The position numbers were made by a program, and so were the translations under genes. Below, one piece after another: positions 25,931 through 37,622 of a stretch of DNA of 64,000 nt (position 1 is its first letter; every line of letters begins with the position of its first letter). The notes below the pieces were generated by a model. The model worked only from the letters and a program-made list of their open reading frames with translations. It was not told where the DNA came from and did no database searches. Origin of the DNA: Margaritifera margaritifera (taxonomy: Eukaryota; Mollusca; Bivalvia; Unionida; Margaritiferidae); contig JAQPZY010001695.1 of the NCBI GenBank assembly GCA_029931535.1, forward strand, positions 3,786,501-3,850,500, given 5' to 3'.

Positions 25931-25975
25931 TTTCAGGACAATTGCCCATTACTGATGTATTTGTCCCGTACTTAG

Positions 25976-26273
25976 GTAGCACTAAGCAGTTTTGTATGAT
26001 TGGCCATGGAGTCAATTTTTAATACTAGAGGTATGGAAGCTATCCAACAGTATCACCACCATTATTAGCAAAGGTGTCATGAATGTATGTCTACCTATGG
26101 TAGACCATGTGGAACATAAGTTTTGTGCAGAAAACTTTGTGCCAGTTGATTTGAAATTAAGTTCAAGGTCACAGTTATTATGGGTGGCTGTTGAGCTAGG
26201 GCTGACTACATAGGCACCTGCTTGGTAATTCTCAAAGTAAGTAATTTTATCGAAAAACAGTCCATTCATGGTC
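25976..26273 (+). repeat. Dispersed repeat X, about 300 bp, copy 1
   Basis: Aligns end to end with the reverse complement of 43929-44233. Shared words include TAGAGGTATGGA, AAGGTGTCATGAATGTATGT, TTTGTGCAGAAAA and AATTCTCAAAGTAAGTAATTTT, ending TCCATTCATGGTC. It begins GGTAGCACTAA. Class unknown; no coding capacity. Confidence 0.85.
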
Positions 26274-26950
26274 CACTTCTTTATTGATTTTTTTTTAACA
26301 TATTTGGATCTCTCTTGATAATTAAGTCTTTTAGAATTTTACTTATTTCATTCACTGTTGGTGGGTGGGGGGATGTGAGAATAAAAGGGTTAAATAACTA
26401 TGGGAAATGTTTGTCATGCAAATACTTTATTTGCACAGTTTCTTCATCCTCTTATGCATAAAAATAAATACATATTGGCAATTACATTGTTATGTATCAG
26501 TGGATTTTCATCCGACATGGTGTATGCCCAATACTGTTAAGCACTCCCTTATATATTCCTCTCCTGTTTTTTTTCTTTCTGTCTTTGTCTTCCTGTGAGT
26601 TTGCATGTCTGTCTCTTTTCTCACCAGCTGATTTGCAGTTACTTACCTCATTAGCTCAGGGATTTTGAATGTGGATAATAGATGGAGATATATTCACAGG
26701 AGTTGTTGCCCATGACAAACTGCATCCTTCAACAATTGCCATGCTGTTGTTCAGTAATCAGACTTTCCCTGGAAAATTCAAATTTTTCAATTTTGGTTTT
26801 TGGGATAAATTCATGATTTCTAGCCTCCGAATATATGCATTTTTATAATTGTAGAAATGCTTAATGTTATGCTAATGAGTATGTCTCAAGGTTTTAATTA
26901 TTTTTACATTCAAAGCCCATTCTGGCAAACCACCCTCAGACTATTTCCTT
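26274..26950. other. No feature recognised in intron 2
   Basis: AT-rich. The C/T-rich stretch near 26530-26600 may be a remote further copy of the exon 2 downstream flank. Confidence 0.45.
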
Positions 26951-27268
26951 TAACTGGACAAGATACATTAATCCATCATAATTTGATTTTGACTTGACAA
27001 GATGCATTCATCCATGATAATTTGATTTTGACTGGACAAGATGCATTCATCCATGATAATTTGATTTTGACTGGACAAGATGCATTCATCCATGATAATT
27101 TGATTTTGACTGGATAAGATACATTCATCCATGATAATTTGATTTTGACTGGACAAGATGCATTCATTCATGATAATTTGATTTTGACTGGACAAGATGC
27201 ATTCATCTATGATAATTTGATTTTGACTGGACAAGATGCATACATCCATGATAATTTGATTTCGACAG
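26951..27268. repeat. Minisatellite, 39-bp unit, 8 copies
   Basis: The unit is ACTGGACAAGATGCATTCAT followed by CCATGATAATTTGATTTTG. The period is 3x13, so both strands stay open (26968-27249 on the minus strand). Not a gene. Confidence 0.96.
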
Positions 27269-27792
27269 TGGACGTCTCCATTGTAAAATACTGGCGTGAG
27301 TTAACCCACTGCTTCACTCAAGCAAGATCTTGTAATTTTATGTTTTTTTTAAGATCACAATTCATTCAATGTACAGCTGTAGTCAGTTACTTCCTGTTGA
27401 TGTGGTACACACATCACATTGATTTAGTTCTATTTATGATTGCATTGGAATATATTTTGGAACTTTGTATATTTTTCACTGACACAACAAGAATATAATC
27501 CTTCAAAAACCTTTCATTGAATTAATAACTTTCACTATAATGATTTTAAAAAATAAATTGCATAAAAAGGTTTTATTGCAATGAAGTAATGGAAGTATGT
27601 CAGAGCAATGCAAATATACAACTGCTTAATATGCAAAACTTCTTTCCTTGTAAAAAAGTCAACTCTCTGTAATACATTGTTCTGAGTAGTTGATATTTGA
27701 ACAGAAGATAATGAAAACATTCACTCACAAAGAGTTTGTTAAAGCTCCAAAGTAAAACCTGTAAACCGAGCTTAGCCCAACCAAATAAAAGC
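27269..27792. other. No feature recognised in intron 2
   Basis: AT-rich, no repeat or exon-like segment seen. Confidence 0.45.
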
Positions 27793-28775
27793 ATTGTGTA
27801 TGACTGATGCACACTAGTAAAGACATTGCCAAATGCACATTATACCATGTTGTGTTTCATTGATGAACACCAGTAAAGACTTGACCCAATGTACATTATG
27901 CCATGTGTGTCACTGATGCACATGAGTAAAGACTTGACCAAATGCACATTATTCCATGTTTTGTGTCACTGATGCACACCAGTAAAGACATTACCAAGTG
28001 CACATTATACCATATTGTGTGTCACTGATGCACATCAGTAAAGACATTACCAAGTGCATATTATACCATGTTGTGTGTCACTGATGCACATCAGTAAAGA
28101 CTTGACCAAATGCATGTTATACCATGTTGTGTGTCACTGATGCACATCAGTAAAGACTTGACCAAATGTACATTATCCCATGTGTGTCACTGATGCACAT
28201 CAGTAAAGACATTACCAAATGCATGTTATACCATGTTGTGTGTCACTGATGCACATCAGTAAAGACTTTACCAAATGCATATTATACCATGTTGTGTGTC
28301 ACTGATGCACACCAGTAAAGACTTGACCAAATGCACATTATACCATGTTTTGTGTCACTGATGCACAACAGTAAAGACTTGACCAAATGCACATTATACC
28401 ATGTTGTGTGTCACTGATGCACAGCTGTAAAGACTTGACCAAATGCATATTATACCATGTTTTGTGTCACTGATACACACCAGTAAAGACATGACCAAAT
28501 GCATATTATACCATGTGTGTCACTGATGCACACCAGTAAAGACATGACCAAATGCATATTATACCATGTTGTGTCACTGATGCACACCTGTAAAGACATG
28601 ACCAAATGCATATTATACCATGTTGTGTGTCACTGATGCACACCTGTAAAGACATGACCAAATGCATGTTATACCATGTTGTGTGTCACTGATGCACACA
28701 AGTAAAGACATGACCAAATGCATATTATACCATGTGTGTCACTGATACACACCAGTAAAGACTTGACGAAATGCA
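27793..28775. repeat. Minisatellite, 51-57-bp unit, about 17 copies
   Basis: The unit contains TGTGTGTCACTGATGCACAC, CAGTAAAGACTTGACCAAAT and GCACATTATACCATGT. Length variants lack a GTTGT block. Confidence 0.95.
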
Positions 28776-29349
28776 ATTGATATAAAACCATAAATATGTT
28801 TGATTCTTATTAAGATGCCAAATGTGATTCTAATCAAAATCCCATAGTCACAAACTTTCCCAACCTGAGTGTACACGTGTTTACATTTTGCATCTATGAT
28901 TATCATTTGTTCATTTGAACATAAGATCTGTATGATGTAAGATTATATTTCAAATAAATTTGATGATTTTGACATCATTGAGACACACCAAGAAAACAGT
29001 ATTGATGGCTTTTTAAGGATTGAATGCTTTAATAAGTCTATTGGGTGTACCTGTTATAAATGAGACACAAAGTGCACAGATTGGTAAACTAAACTAGTGA
29101 ACTGTGGGGATATAGACATCAGCGTGGAAATATTTTCTTCAGCTGGTATCAGATTAGCTAAAGTGTATTCCATTTCGAACTCTGACCATGAGAATAATTA
29201 ATAAATGTTGGTACGATAGTGCAGTATGTCAAACAAGCAAGAAACGTGACCATATCAGCTATAAAAAGTAACCATCTCTACGACTGGAAAAAAAAATAAA
29301 AAAATTGCAAAGGAAAGTAAGTAATCAACCCAAAAATTGCTAAAGGAAA
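28776..29349. other. No feature recognised in intron 2
   Basis: AT-rich, no repeat or exon-like segment seen. Confidence 0.45.
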
Positions 29350-29712
29350 CTTAATGGGAAATATGAGAACATTGAGAACTGTGTTGGTAAAGTGTTAAAA
29401 AGATTTATGAGAACATTGAGAACTGTTTTGGTAAAGTGTTAAAAAGAATTATGAGAACATTGACAACTGTGTTAGTAAAGTATTCAAAAGAATTATGAGA
29501 ACATTGACAACTGTGTTAGTAAAGTATTCAAAAAAATTATGAGAACATTGACAACTATGTTGGTAAAGTGTTCAAAAGAATTATGAGAACATTGACAACT
29601 GTATTAGTAAAGTATTCAAAAGAATTATGAGAATATTGACAGTTGTGTTAGTAAAGTATTCAAAAGAATTAGGAGAACTATGACAAATGTGTTGGTAAAG
29701 TGTTTGTAAGAA
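29350..29712. repeat. Minisatellite, about 44-bp unit, 8 copies
   Basis: The unit is AATTATGAGAACATTGACAA followed by CTGTGTTAGTAAAGTATTCAAAAG. Confidence 0.95.
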
Positions 29713-30596
29713 TTATGTTTAAAAATTGTACAATCACTCAGATAATTTTTGTTAGATATCAATCATGCTTTCTTCCCAAAAACTTGACAGTTTTCAAGCT
29801 CATGGACTTGTATCATAATATATGCACTTTCCCTTTATAAAAAATAAGATGTGTGTGGTCTTCTTTGATATTTCTAAAGCATATGACCATGTGTAGCGCA
29901 AAGGACTAATACATAAATTAAAAAGTTATGGCATCAATATCCCTTTTGTTGATTGGATCGTAGACTTTTTAAATAGCAGAGCTGAAACTGTCTTTTGTAA
30001 ATACATGTATAGTTTAATCTACTACACTGTACATTACTGCAGGAGTCCCACAGGGATCTGTATTAGGCCCATGATCATTTATGGTCCACATTAATGAGAT
30101 AAGTAATGATTTTTTTTAGCATGACAAGACTCTTTGTAGATGATAGCTCATTAGCACATGCATCTAAGAATTCATCTGAAATAGAATATATAGTAAATAT
30201 AGATCTACATACCATTGATATTTGGTCAAAACAATGGCTTGTAGACTTCAATCCTACCAAAATGGAAGCACTGCTACTTTCACATAAATTAGAACCCATC
30301 TTTCATAAATTAAACTTTAACAATGAGTTCTTAATTTTTATTGACAATCATAAATTCTTTTGAGTTACTTTTTGTACTCTCTGCATTTGGGCAAAACATA
30401 TTGATAATGTGTTTGCATCTGCCTCAAGAATGATCAATGTGTTTATGTAGATGGGGATATACATTTGAATATCCTGTATGCCCGAATTAGGAATAAATGT
30501 ATTAATCTACATTATGATTTGTACATGAACCATGTTAGATATAATCCGCTGTGTGCATGTGGTGAAAACATTGAAAGTACCTATTATTATAAATAT

Positions 30597-30968
30597 AAAA
30601 TTCTGATTCAAAGTCTTAATTAGAAAAGTTTTAATCTGATTAAAAGTCTTAATCAGCAATGTAATAATCTGATTCTAAGTCTTAATCTGGAATGTATTAA
30701 TCTGGTTCAAAGTCTTAATCAGCAATGTATTTAATTCAAAGTCTTAATCAGCAATGTATTTAATTCAAAGTCTTAATCAGCCATGTGTTTAATTCAGAAT
30801 CTTAATCAGCAATGTATTTAATTCAGTCTTAATCAGCAAAGTATTTAATTCAAAATCTTAATCAGCAATGTATTAAACTGATTCAAAGTCTTAATCAGCA
30901 ATGTATTAATCTGATTCAGTCTTAATCACTGATGTATTAATCTGATTGAAAGTCTTAATCAGTTTTCA
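30597..30968. repeat. Minisatellite, 33-bp unit with 25-27-bp variants, about 12 copies, inside the LINE
   Basis: The unit is TTCAAAGTCTTAATCAGCAA followed by TGTATTAATCTGA. In one frame it reads QSLNQQCINLI, which continues the LINE C-terminal coding sequence on both sides. Confidence 0.93.
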
Positions 30969-31199
30969 CTTCCATTGACCATAAATACTCTTTTATATGG
31001 GTCATCAGATTTGTCTTTAAATGAAAATTTGCATTTATTTCATATAATTCAAACTTACATAAAAAACAAGCATTTTATCTAACTATTCCGATATAGTACA
31101 CTATTGTTTTATTTTTCTTCCCCTTTAAATCTTTAAGGCCCTTCTAGCTCTCTAGATTAGACAGTCACAATAATGTACATTACTTGCACCTGCCATGGT

Positions 31200-31230
31200 A
31201 AAAAAATCTCTCTCTCTCTCTCTCTCTCAT
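31200..31230. repeat. (TC)n microsatellite
   Basis: About 11 CT/TC dinucleotides after an A-rich run, within the 3' UTR of the LINE. Confidence 0.9.
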
Positions 31231-31798
31231 ACCATTTTGTTCTTTTTTTCCAATAATATCATATTATAATATTCATTTGCTATTATCCATGTATAATGTT
31301 CAACTTTTGTAGGGTAAGGGCATTTTTCTAGGTTGTGAGAACTTTTAACCCAATCCTATTGTAGCAGTTACAGAAATAAAATATATTTGAACTGAACAGA
31401 TTGACGGTGCATTTATGAAATTTCAAATAAACACATGACCTATATTTTTAACAACAATCTTAATCCATCCTCTTGCAGTGTAAATTAATTTGTTCGTTAT
31501 CATTCAAAACTTAACTCAGAGTGTATTGTCAGTTAGAGAAAAGTTTTGTGAATCTGAGGTCAGCTCATCAAATTCTTTTATTATGTTGGAATATGCTTTA
31601 TTGCCTTAATGGTGCTCCAACAGTAGTAGTCTCATTTAATACAGTAACAACAAAAATTCATAGATTTGCATAATGAAAACTTGTCCAGTGTGCACATGTG
31701 ATTACAACACCATTATGGTTTACATATAAACCACTAATACAATGTTTCATCCATTCATACTTGCCATAAAAGTTTTATTTTATTTTCTTTTTTTTTAG

Positions 31799-31894
31799 GT
31801 AATGCTGTTGAGGGATTGATAGTCCCTTCCAAAGAGGGGCTGGGGATTAACACAGTTACCCTAAAGTGGTGTACCCCAAAGTCAAATACTGTCG
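31799..31894 (+). CDS. INTS13: INTS13 visible exon 3 (96 bp)
   Basis: The acceptor is a long T tract ending TTTTTTAG at 31798 and the donor is GTCG|GTAAGT at 31895. Phase is 1 in and 1 out. The first half (GNAVEGLIVPSKEG) is variable in the family. The second half contains TVTLKWCTPKSNTV, against TITLKWCTPRTNNI in human, the conserved start of the beta-barrel region. It lies just downstream of a LINE remnant, in the second-longest intron seen so far. Confidence 0.95.
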
Positions 31895-32440
31895 GTAAGT
31901 AACCTGAAATACTGATCTATTTAATATAGTTATTAGCACTACAATATTTTGAACTGCCAATTTACCCGTTTTTTGGTGCAAATGCTTCTTGGGGTCAGTG
32001 TTTAGAGATTTAGTCCAAAAGTTTTATTAGCTCTATACTCATCCATATTTGGAGATTTTCCCAGATAGTTTTATTTGTGATGCATTAGATGCTTTAAATT
32101 TACTTTAACTAAGTACATACACAAGAAGAGAGAGGTGAGACAACTCCTATTTTATAATCCCATCCCAGGTCCTTGTCGATGCAGTACAGTTAGGTAATAA
32201 CTAAATTGTATTCACTTATTTCCAAATACATTGTATGTTGATTAGTAGTACAGCACACCATCAATTTAAGGCCCTTCATTATAAGACAGTTTCTGTTATA
32301 AGGTGAGTATGTCCATAGATTCCATTTCATTAAATGGTAGTAACATTATATGTATCCTGTATTTCATTATAAGGTGTTCTCACTTTAAGGCAGTTTTAGC
32401 GGATATGGGAAAGGCAATAATAAGTTCTTAGAACTTTTTA
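31895..32440. other. No feature recognised in intron 3
   Basis: AT-rich. Words TTCATTATAAGA, TTATAAGGTGAG and TTCATTATAAGGTG recur near 32275-32375, suggesting an old repeat. Confidence 0.45.
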
Positions 32441-33412
32441 GCCAATCCCAATTGTTGTTTGCAGTAAAACAATGTTTAAACCATAAGGTGTTATACCCTT
32501 TATGGTTCCCATGGACAGCATTATTATGTTTAATATGTTTAAACCATAAGGTGTTATACCCTTTATGGTTCCCATGGACAGCATTATAATGTTTAATATG
32601 TATAAACCATAAGGTGTTATACCCTTTATGGTTCCCATGGAGTGCATTATAATGTTTAATATGTATAAACCATAAGGTGTTATACCCTTTATGGTTCCCA
32701 TGGAGTGCATTATAATGTTTAATATGTATAAACCATAAGGTGTTATACCCTTTATGGTTCCCATGGAGTGCATTATAATGTTTAATATGTATAAACCATA
32801 AGGTGTTATACCCTTTATGGTTCCCATGGAGTGCATTATAATGTTTAATATGTATAAACCATAAGGTGTTATACCCTTTATGGTTTGTCCAATGGACAAC
32901 ATTATAATGTTTAATATGTATAAACCATAAGGTGTTATACTCTTTATGGTTCCCATGGACAGCATTATAATGTTTAATATGTATAAACCATAAGGTGTTA
33001 TACCCTTTATGGTTCCCATGGACAGCATTATAATGTTTAATATGTATAAACGGTAAGGTGTTATACTCTTTATGGTTCCCATGGACAGCATTATAATGTT
33101 TAATATGTATAAACCATAAGGTGTTATACCCTTTATGGTTCCCATGGACAGCATTATAATGTTTAATATGTATAAACCGTAAGGTGTTATACTCTTTATG
33201 GTTCCCATGGACAGCATTATAATGTTTAATATGTATAAACCATAAGGTGTTATACCCTTTATGGTTCCCATGGACAGCATTATAATGTTTAATATGTATA
33301 AACCGTAAGGTGTTATACTCTTTATGGTTCCCATGGACAGCATTATAATGTTTAATATGTATAAACCATAAGGTGTTATACTCTTTATGGTTCCCATGGA
33401 CAGCATTATAAT
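32441..33412. repeat. Minisatellite, 63-bp unit, about 15 copies, hairpin in each unit, dimeric order at the 3' end
   Basis: The unit contains TATAAACCATAAGGTGTTAT, ACCCTTTATGGTTCCCATGG and ACAGCATTATAATGTTTAAT. AACCATAAAG/CTTTATGGTT form a stem around GTGTTATAC. From about 32990 units alternate CCATAAGG..ACCC with CCGTAAGG..ACTC, a 126-bp higher-order unit. The period is 3x21, which yields a 322-codon open frame on the minus strand (32438-33406). Judged not a gene. Confidence 0.96.
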
Positions 33413-33490
33413 GAAGGAGTGCTGTATTTTCTGACTTTTTTATTCACATTTGACAATTCTTTTACTTCTATCACTGTTTTCAAATTTCAG

Positions 33491-33580
33491 AAATACCACC
33501 ATGCACAACAGCTCACAGGATTACTCCAGTTGATGTGAACAGTCGGCCATCTTCATGTCTGACCAACTTCCTCCTTAGTG
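33491..33580 (+). CDS. INTS13: INTS13 visible exon 4 (90 bp)
   Basis: The acceptor is AAATTTCAG ending at 33490 and the donor is AGTG|GTAAGA at 33581. Phase is 1 in and 1 out. This is the most conserved block in the window: AHRITPVDVNSRPSSCLTNF matches human AYRISPVDVNSRPSSCLTNF in almost every residue. It is only about 80 bp downstream of a 0.9-kb 63-bp minisatellite. Confidence 0.97.
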
Positions 33581-33639
33581 GTAAGAACTGGGGATTAATA
33601 AAAATATGTTTCTTTTGCTTCCACTGCAATGCATGGGGG

Positions 33640-34640
33640 AATATTAATAGCTCTTTTTATACAAATTCTTTTTGGCAGAGCATATTACGCCATGACCCTG
33701 TCTGTTTGTCTGTGTGTGCATCTGTCCATGAACTTGTCTTTTTTCTGCATGATAACTTCAATTCTACAGCACATACTTTCACCAAACTGTGTGGGTAGCT
33801 TGCACTTGGGGTTGAAAGAAGCCTATTCATTTTAGGGTCAGAAGGTCAAAGGTTAAGATCATTGTGACTGAAAGAAAAAAATAATTTCACACAATAACAT
33901 TAGTTTTATATCACAGGTCTGGACCAAACTTTGTGGACAGCTTAAACATGGGGTAAAGAATAAGCCTATTGATTTTGGAGTCACAAGGGCGATTGTCAAG
34001 GTCGCTGTAACTGAAAGAACTAAAATAGTTTGTGCACAATAACATTAGTTCTACATCACAGACCAGAACCAAACTTTGTGGATAGCTTGCACTTTGGGTA
34101 AGGAAGAAGTCCATCAATTTGGAAGTCAAAAGGTCAGGTGTCAAACTTACTTTGACTGAAAGAAGAAAAATGGTTGTGCACAAAAATTTTGGTTTTTTAC
34201 CATCTACCTTCACCAAATTTTGTGGATAATTTGTACACTAGGTAAGAAAGAAGTCTATTTACTTTTTTATCAAGAGATCAAAGGTTAAGATCACTGACTG
34301 AAAGAAAAAAAATGGTTTTTGCATAGTAACTTTAGTCTTGACTATGTACCTTGACCAAAGTTTGTGGAGGGCTTGCACTTATGGTATGGAAGAGGCCTAA
34401 TGATTTGTGGGACAAATAGTCAAAGGTCAAGGTCATTTTGGCTTAAAGAAAAATGGGTTTTGCAAAATAACTTTTATTCTAAAGTTCCTTGACCAAACTT
34501 GTAGGTGGCTTGCACTTTGGTAAATAAAGAAACCTATATATTTTGGGATCTGCAGGTCCGAGTCATGGTAAAACAAATAAGAAATTAATGTTTTCTGCGT
34601 AGTATTTTTGCTTCAAGACTGCATACCTTGGCCAAAGATC
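33640..34640. repeat. Tandem repeat, about 142-bp unit, about 6-7 copies
   Basis: Units carry ACCAAACTTTGTGGATAGCT, TGCACTTTGGGTAAG-AAGAAG, AGGTCAAAGGTTAAGATCA, TTGACTGAAAGAAAAAA and CAATAACATTAGTT. It fills most of intron 4 and belongs to a type of dispersed repeat common in molluscs (from memory). Confidence 0.88.
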
Positions 34641-34977
34641 CATGTCATTGAGACCCATTAGTAAATAATCTCCAGAGTCAACCATGCCACTAGTTCCTAC
34701 ATAAAGGATTAATTAATATGGGTTATGTGTATAATGTTCCTTACTTGAATTTGTTGTATCAAAAATGTCCACTTTGGATTCCAAAAGTCACATGTGGAGT
34801 GACAGAAAAACATGTCACTTTCTTTGTAATGAATAGTTTATATTGACCAGAATTACTCCTTACAGCTAGGAAATACTTGATATTTTCAGAGAATTTTATC
34901 CAAGTGTTATTGATACATTTCAAAAATGAAATCAGCCTGTGTCAAACATTTTAGCTAATATTCTTCAACTTTTCTAG

Positions 34978-35156
34978 GTCGAGCTGTTATGCTGGAACAA
35001 CCAAGGAAGACTGGTTCAAAAGTTATCTCCCATATGTTGGCAAGCCATGGTGGTGAAATTTTCATCCACACCATCCCCGTCACACGTTCCATCCTGGAGG
35101 ATCCCCCATCCATCAGCGAGGGTCTTGGAGGACGTGTCACAGATTATAGAATCCCT
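34978..35156 (+). CDS. INTS13: INTS13 visible exon 5 (179 bp), weak donor
   Basis: The acceptor is TTTTCTAG ending at 34977. Phase is 1 in and 0 out. The translation includes [41 protein letters not shown] and GRVTDYRIP, all strongly conserved with human INTS13. The 3' end is set by joining to DFREFM of the next exon, which places the donor at CCT|GTTAGA (35157). That is a poor match to GTRAGT. Reading through instead hits TAA two codons later, so retention of this intron would truncate the protein. Alternative donors in this stretch do not restore the family alignment. Confidence 0.93.
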
Positions 35157-35745
35157 GTTAGATAATATTACATGTTGGGATAAAGCTTGAGAGTTTATTT
35201 CCTGTTTAATTTCACTTCTGCCGCTGTCTTTTACCTTTATTTTTTCTCTTCTCCTCACGCATTCCCAGATAAAGGGGTGGGTAGGCCAGGAGGCACTTAT
35301 TTATAATTATATGTGGGTAATGGGAAGTAAACCAGACTAATGTAAGTGTTCTATATTGATCAGTCCAATCAAATTGTGATTTGTTATGAGCTCTAAAAAG
35401 TGTCTTATGATCCCCTCTTGTACCTTTATTTTATGAACAGCCTTGAATCGCCCATAAGCATAATATAGTTAGCAAGGGAAGCAACGGATACAGAAGAAAA
35501 TCCATAATTACCTTCTAATTTACCAGTAATTAAATGCTTTAGAAAAGATGTGAAGAATTTCAGTTTAATGCTTTCAGGTGGAGAAATTAATTACAGATCA
35601 GTGTGAGATTAAATCTGTTGGTCAGAGTGAAAGTTGGAATTATTAATTTTGTCTCTTCTGCAAAAGCATGGTAAAACATAGTTATCATTTTCCTGGTGGT
35701 AAAGGCAACATCATTGTCAGTGTTAAGATTTTCTGCATTGAAGAT
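35157..35745. other. Start of intron 5, no feature recognised
   Basis: AT-rich; no duplicate of exon 5 seen. Confidence 0.45.
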
Positions 35746-36300
35746 ATTGCATGTCAGATACATGGGGAGACATTATTCCTTGGGGTCTCAAGTCAGATAC
35801 ATGGGGAGACATTATTCCTTGAGTCACAAGTCAGATACATGTTGAGACATTATTCCTTGAGTCACAAGTCAGATACATGGAGGGATATCATTCCTTGGAT
35901 CACAAGTCAGATACATGAGGAGACCTCATTCCTTGGGTCACGAGTCAGACACATGGGGAGACATCATTGCTTGGGTCTTAACATCAGATACATGGGGAGA
36001 TCTCATTCCTTGGATCACAAGTCAGATAAATGGCGAGACATTATTCTTTGGGTCACAAGTCAGATACATGGGGAGATATCATTGTTTGGGTCTTAGCATC
36101 AGATACATGGGGAGACATCATTCCTTAGGTCGCAAATCAGACACATGGGGAGACATCATTGCTTGGGTCTTAACATCAGATACATGGTGAGATCTCATTC
36201 CTTGGGTCACAAATCAGATACATGGTGAGATCTCATTCCTTGGGTCACAAGTCAGATACATGGGGAGACATCATTCTTTGGGTCACAAGTCAGACATGGA
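35746..36300. repeat. Minisatellite, about 38-bp unit, about 14 copies
   Basis: The unit is GTCAGATACATGGGGAGACA followed by TCATTCCTTGGGTCACAA. A CTTAACATC variant recurs at several units. Confidence 0.95.
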
Positions 36301-36492
36301 GTTATGTTGAACTCATGCTTAATAAGTTAGTTTTAGTCGGAATGCTTAATAATTGACACAAATTATCAATTAAATGAACTATTTATTATGAGATAATATA
36401 ACCCATGTGTACGAAAAATTTTCATATTTATCTTTCTCTTGTTTCTTAAACACTTTTCATCCATTCAGTCATTTATTTGTTTGCTTATTTGG

Positions 36493-36700
36493 AAGATGTG
36501 ATAGCTCATTTGGTAGAACATTGGACTCAATGGGTCAGAGGTTTGATACCCGCCCAGGCCAGCCTGAGTTGGTGGCTTTGGTGTGTCCTTGGGAGGGGCA
36601 TTTAGCTCCCATTTCCATGGCATGATAAAGCCAATATTGTGTTGAAGTGCTGTTAAAAACCAACAAAACAAAAATTGTTTGTTCATTCATTCATTCATTC
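36493..36700 (+). mobile_element. tRNA-derived SINE, family A
   Basis: The head is GATAGCTCATTTGGTAGAAC, with B box GGTTTGATACCC. The body is CCAGGCCAGCCTGAGTTGG and CATTTAGCTCCCATTTCC, with the same order as at 22589. The 3' end is CAACAAAACAAAAA, with a (TTCA)n tail nearby. Confidence 0.85.
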
Positions 36701-37012
36701 ATTCAGTTTTTAAAAAAGTGGGTCATTGATTCTAGAGTTTTAATCTCTAATTCTACTTTCATTTGCATCTGTCTGGGAGATATCAGAAATTACACTTCTC
36801 CAGACTTTTTGTATCATGCTGACCATTGAAGTATTCCCCAAATACATAACATACACTGTATAAATTTATAAGTTATCCAGACAGCCATTTACTGGGGCAA
36901 AAAATATGTCTCCTGGTTCAGTTAATTGACACTTTTTCTGTATTGTGTATTTCTTAGAGCTGAGAGCAAAAATTTCAATTTGCTACTCTTACATACTAGT
37001 TAATTTTATCAG

Positions 37013-37100
37013 GATTTCCGGGAATTTATGAAAGAGAACCGTCTTGCTCCAGCCTTGCCATCTATGATATCAGAAGACAGAGAAAGTCCAATGGAAAGAG
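37013..37100 (+). CDS. INTS13: INTS13 visible exon 6 (88 bp)
   Basis: The acceptor is TTTATCAG ending at 37012 and the donor is AGAG|GTAATG at 37101. Phase is 0 in and 1 out. It encodes DFREFMKENRLAPALPSM and then a short acidic segment, against DFGEFMRENRLTPFLDPR in human. The frame is fixed by both neighbours. Confidence 0.95.
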
Positions 37101-37621
37101 GTAATGAAAGTACAGCTTTTATTGAGCTATAACTCACAAGATACCTTATCTTTCATATCATGAATTAGTATTATCAAGACTGTTTGATAACCCCCCCTGG
37201 AAAGTAACACACAATGACCAATTTTACATTGAGAATTAAATCTTGAAAAAATTACCATATTTTATGTATGTCTTTGGACACTGTTTGTTTATGGACACCA
37301 AGCTTTTTTTGGTCAAAATCATATTTTCTTACTTTGCAATGTACAGACATCATTTTAAAGAATTTTATTTATGTATTTATGTTCTTGGACAAAAATGCAT
37401 CTCTGCAGTGATAAGACAAGATAGACAAATATCACTTTCAGAAAGTTGGGAAATAGCTTGCTTGTAATTGGAAATAGCATTGACAAGTTACATGTATTGG
37501 AAGAACCACATTTCACTATTCATTAGCTCATTGTCACTAATATAATGAATAACATCTGTTTAAAACTAAATTACTCACCTGTGGATAAAAAATCTAAATC
37601 ATAAAGGTATTAGAAGACTAT
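37101..37621. other. Start of intron 6, no feature recognised
   Basis: AT-rich; no recognisable coding or repeat structure. Confidence 0.45.
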
Positions 37622-37622
37622 G

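Larger units (their letters stand above)
29715..31405 (+). mobile_element. 5'-truncated CR1/jockey-like LINE with amplified C-terminus
   Basis: Reverse transcriptase motifs appear in several frames, in order. They are VVFFDISKAYDHV then a stop where Trp is usual, GLIHKLKSYGI, a GVPQGSVLGP-type block at about 30041-30072, LFVDDSSLAHA (FADD-like) at 30128, and DFNPTKMEA. Then comes NPLCACGENIES (Cys-rich C-terminal motif). After the 33-bp array the same ORF resumes with LLYGSSDLSLNENLHLF and ends at a stop near 31080. The 3' UTR ends AATAAAATATATTTGAACTG. Frameshifts and stops make it dead. Confidence 0.82.

Noticed and set aside
26968..27249. 93-codon minus-strand frame
   Set aside because: Product of the 39-bp array (3x13); also open on the plus strand.
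32438..33406. 322-codon open frame on the minus strand
   Set aside because: Periodic 21-residue product of the 63-bp minisatellite. It lies antisense in an INTS13 intron and runs into non-repeat sequence only at its end.
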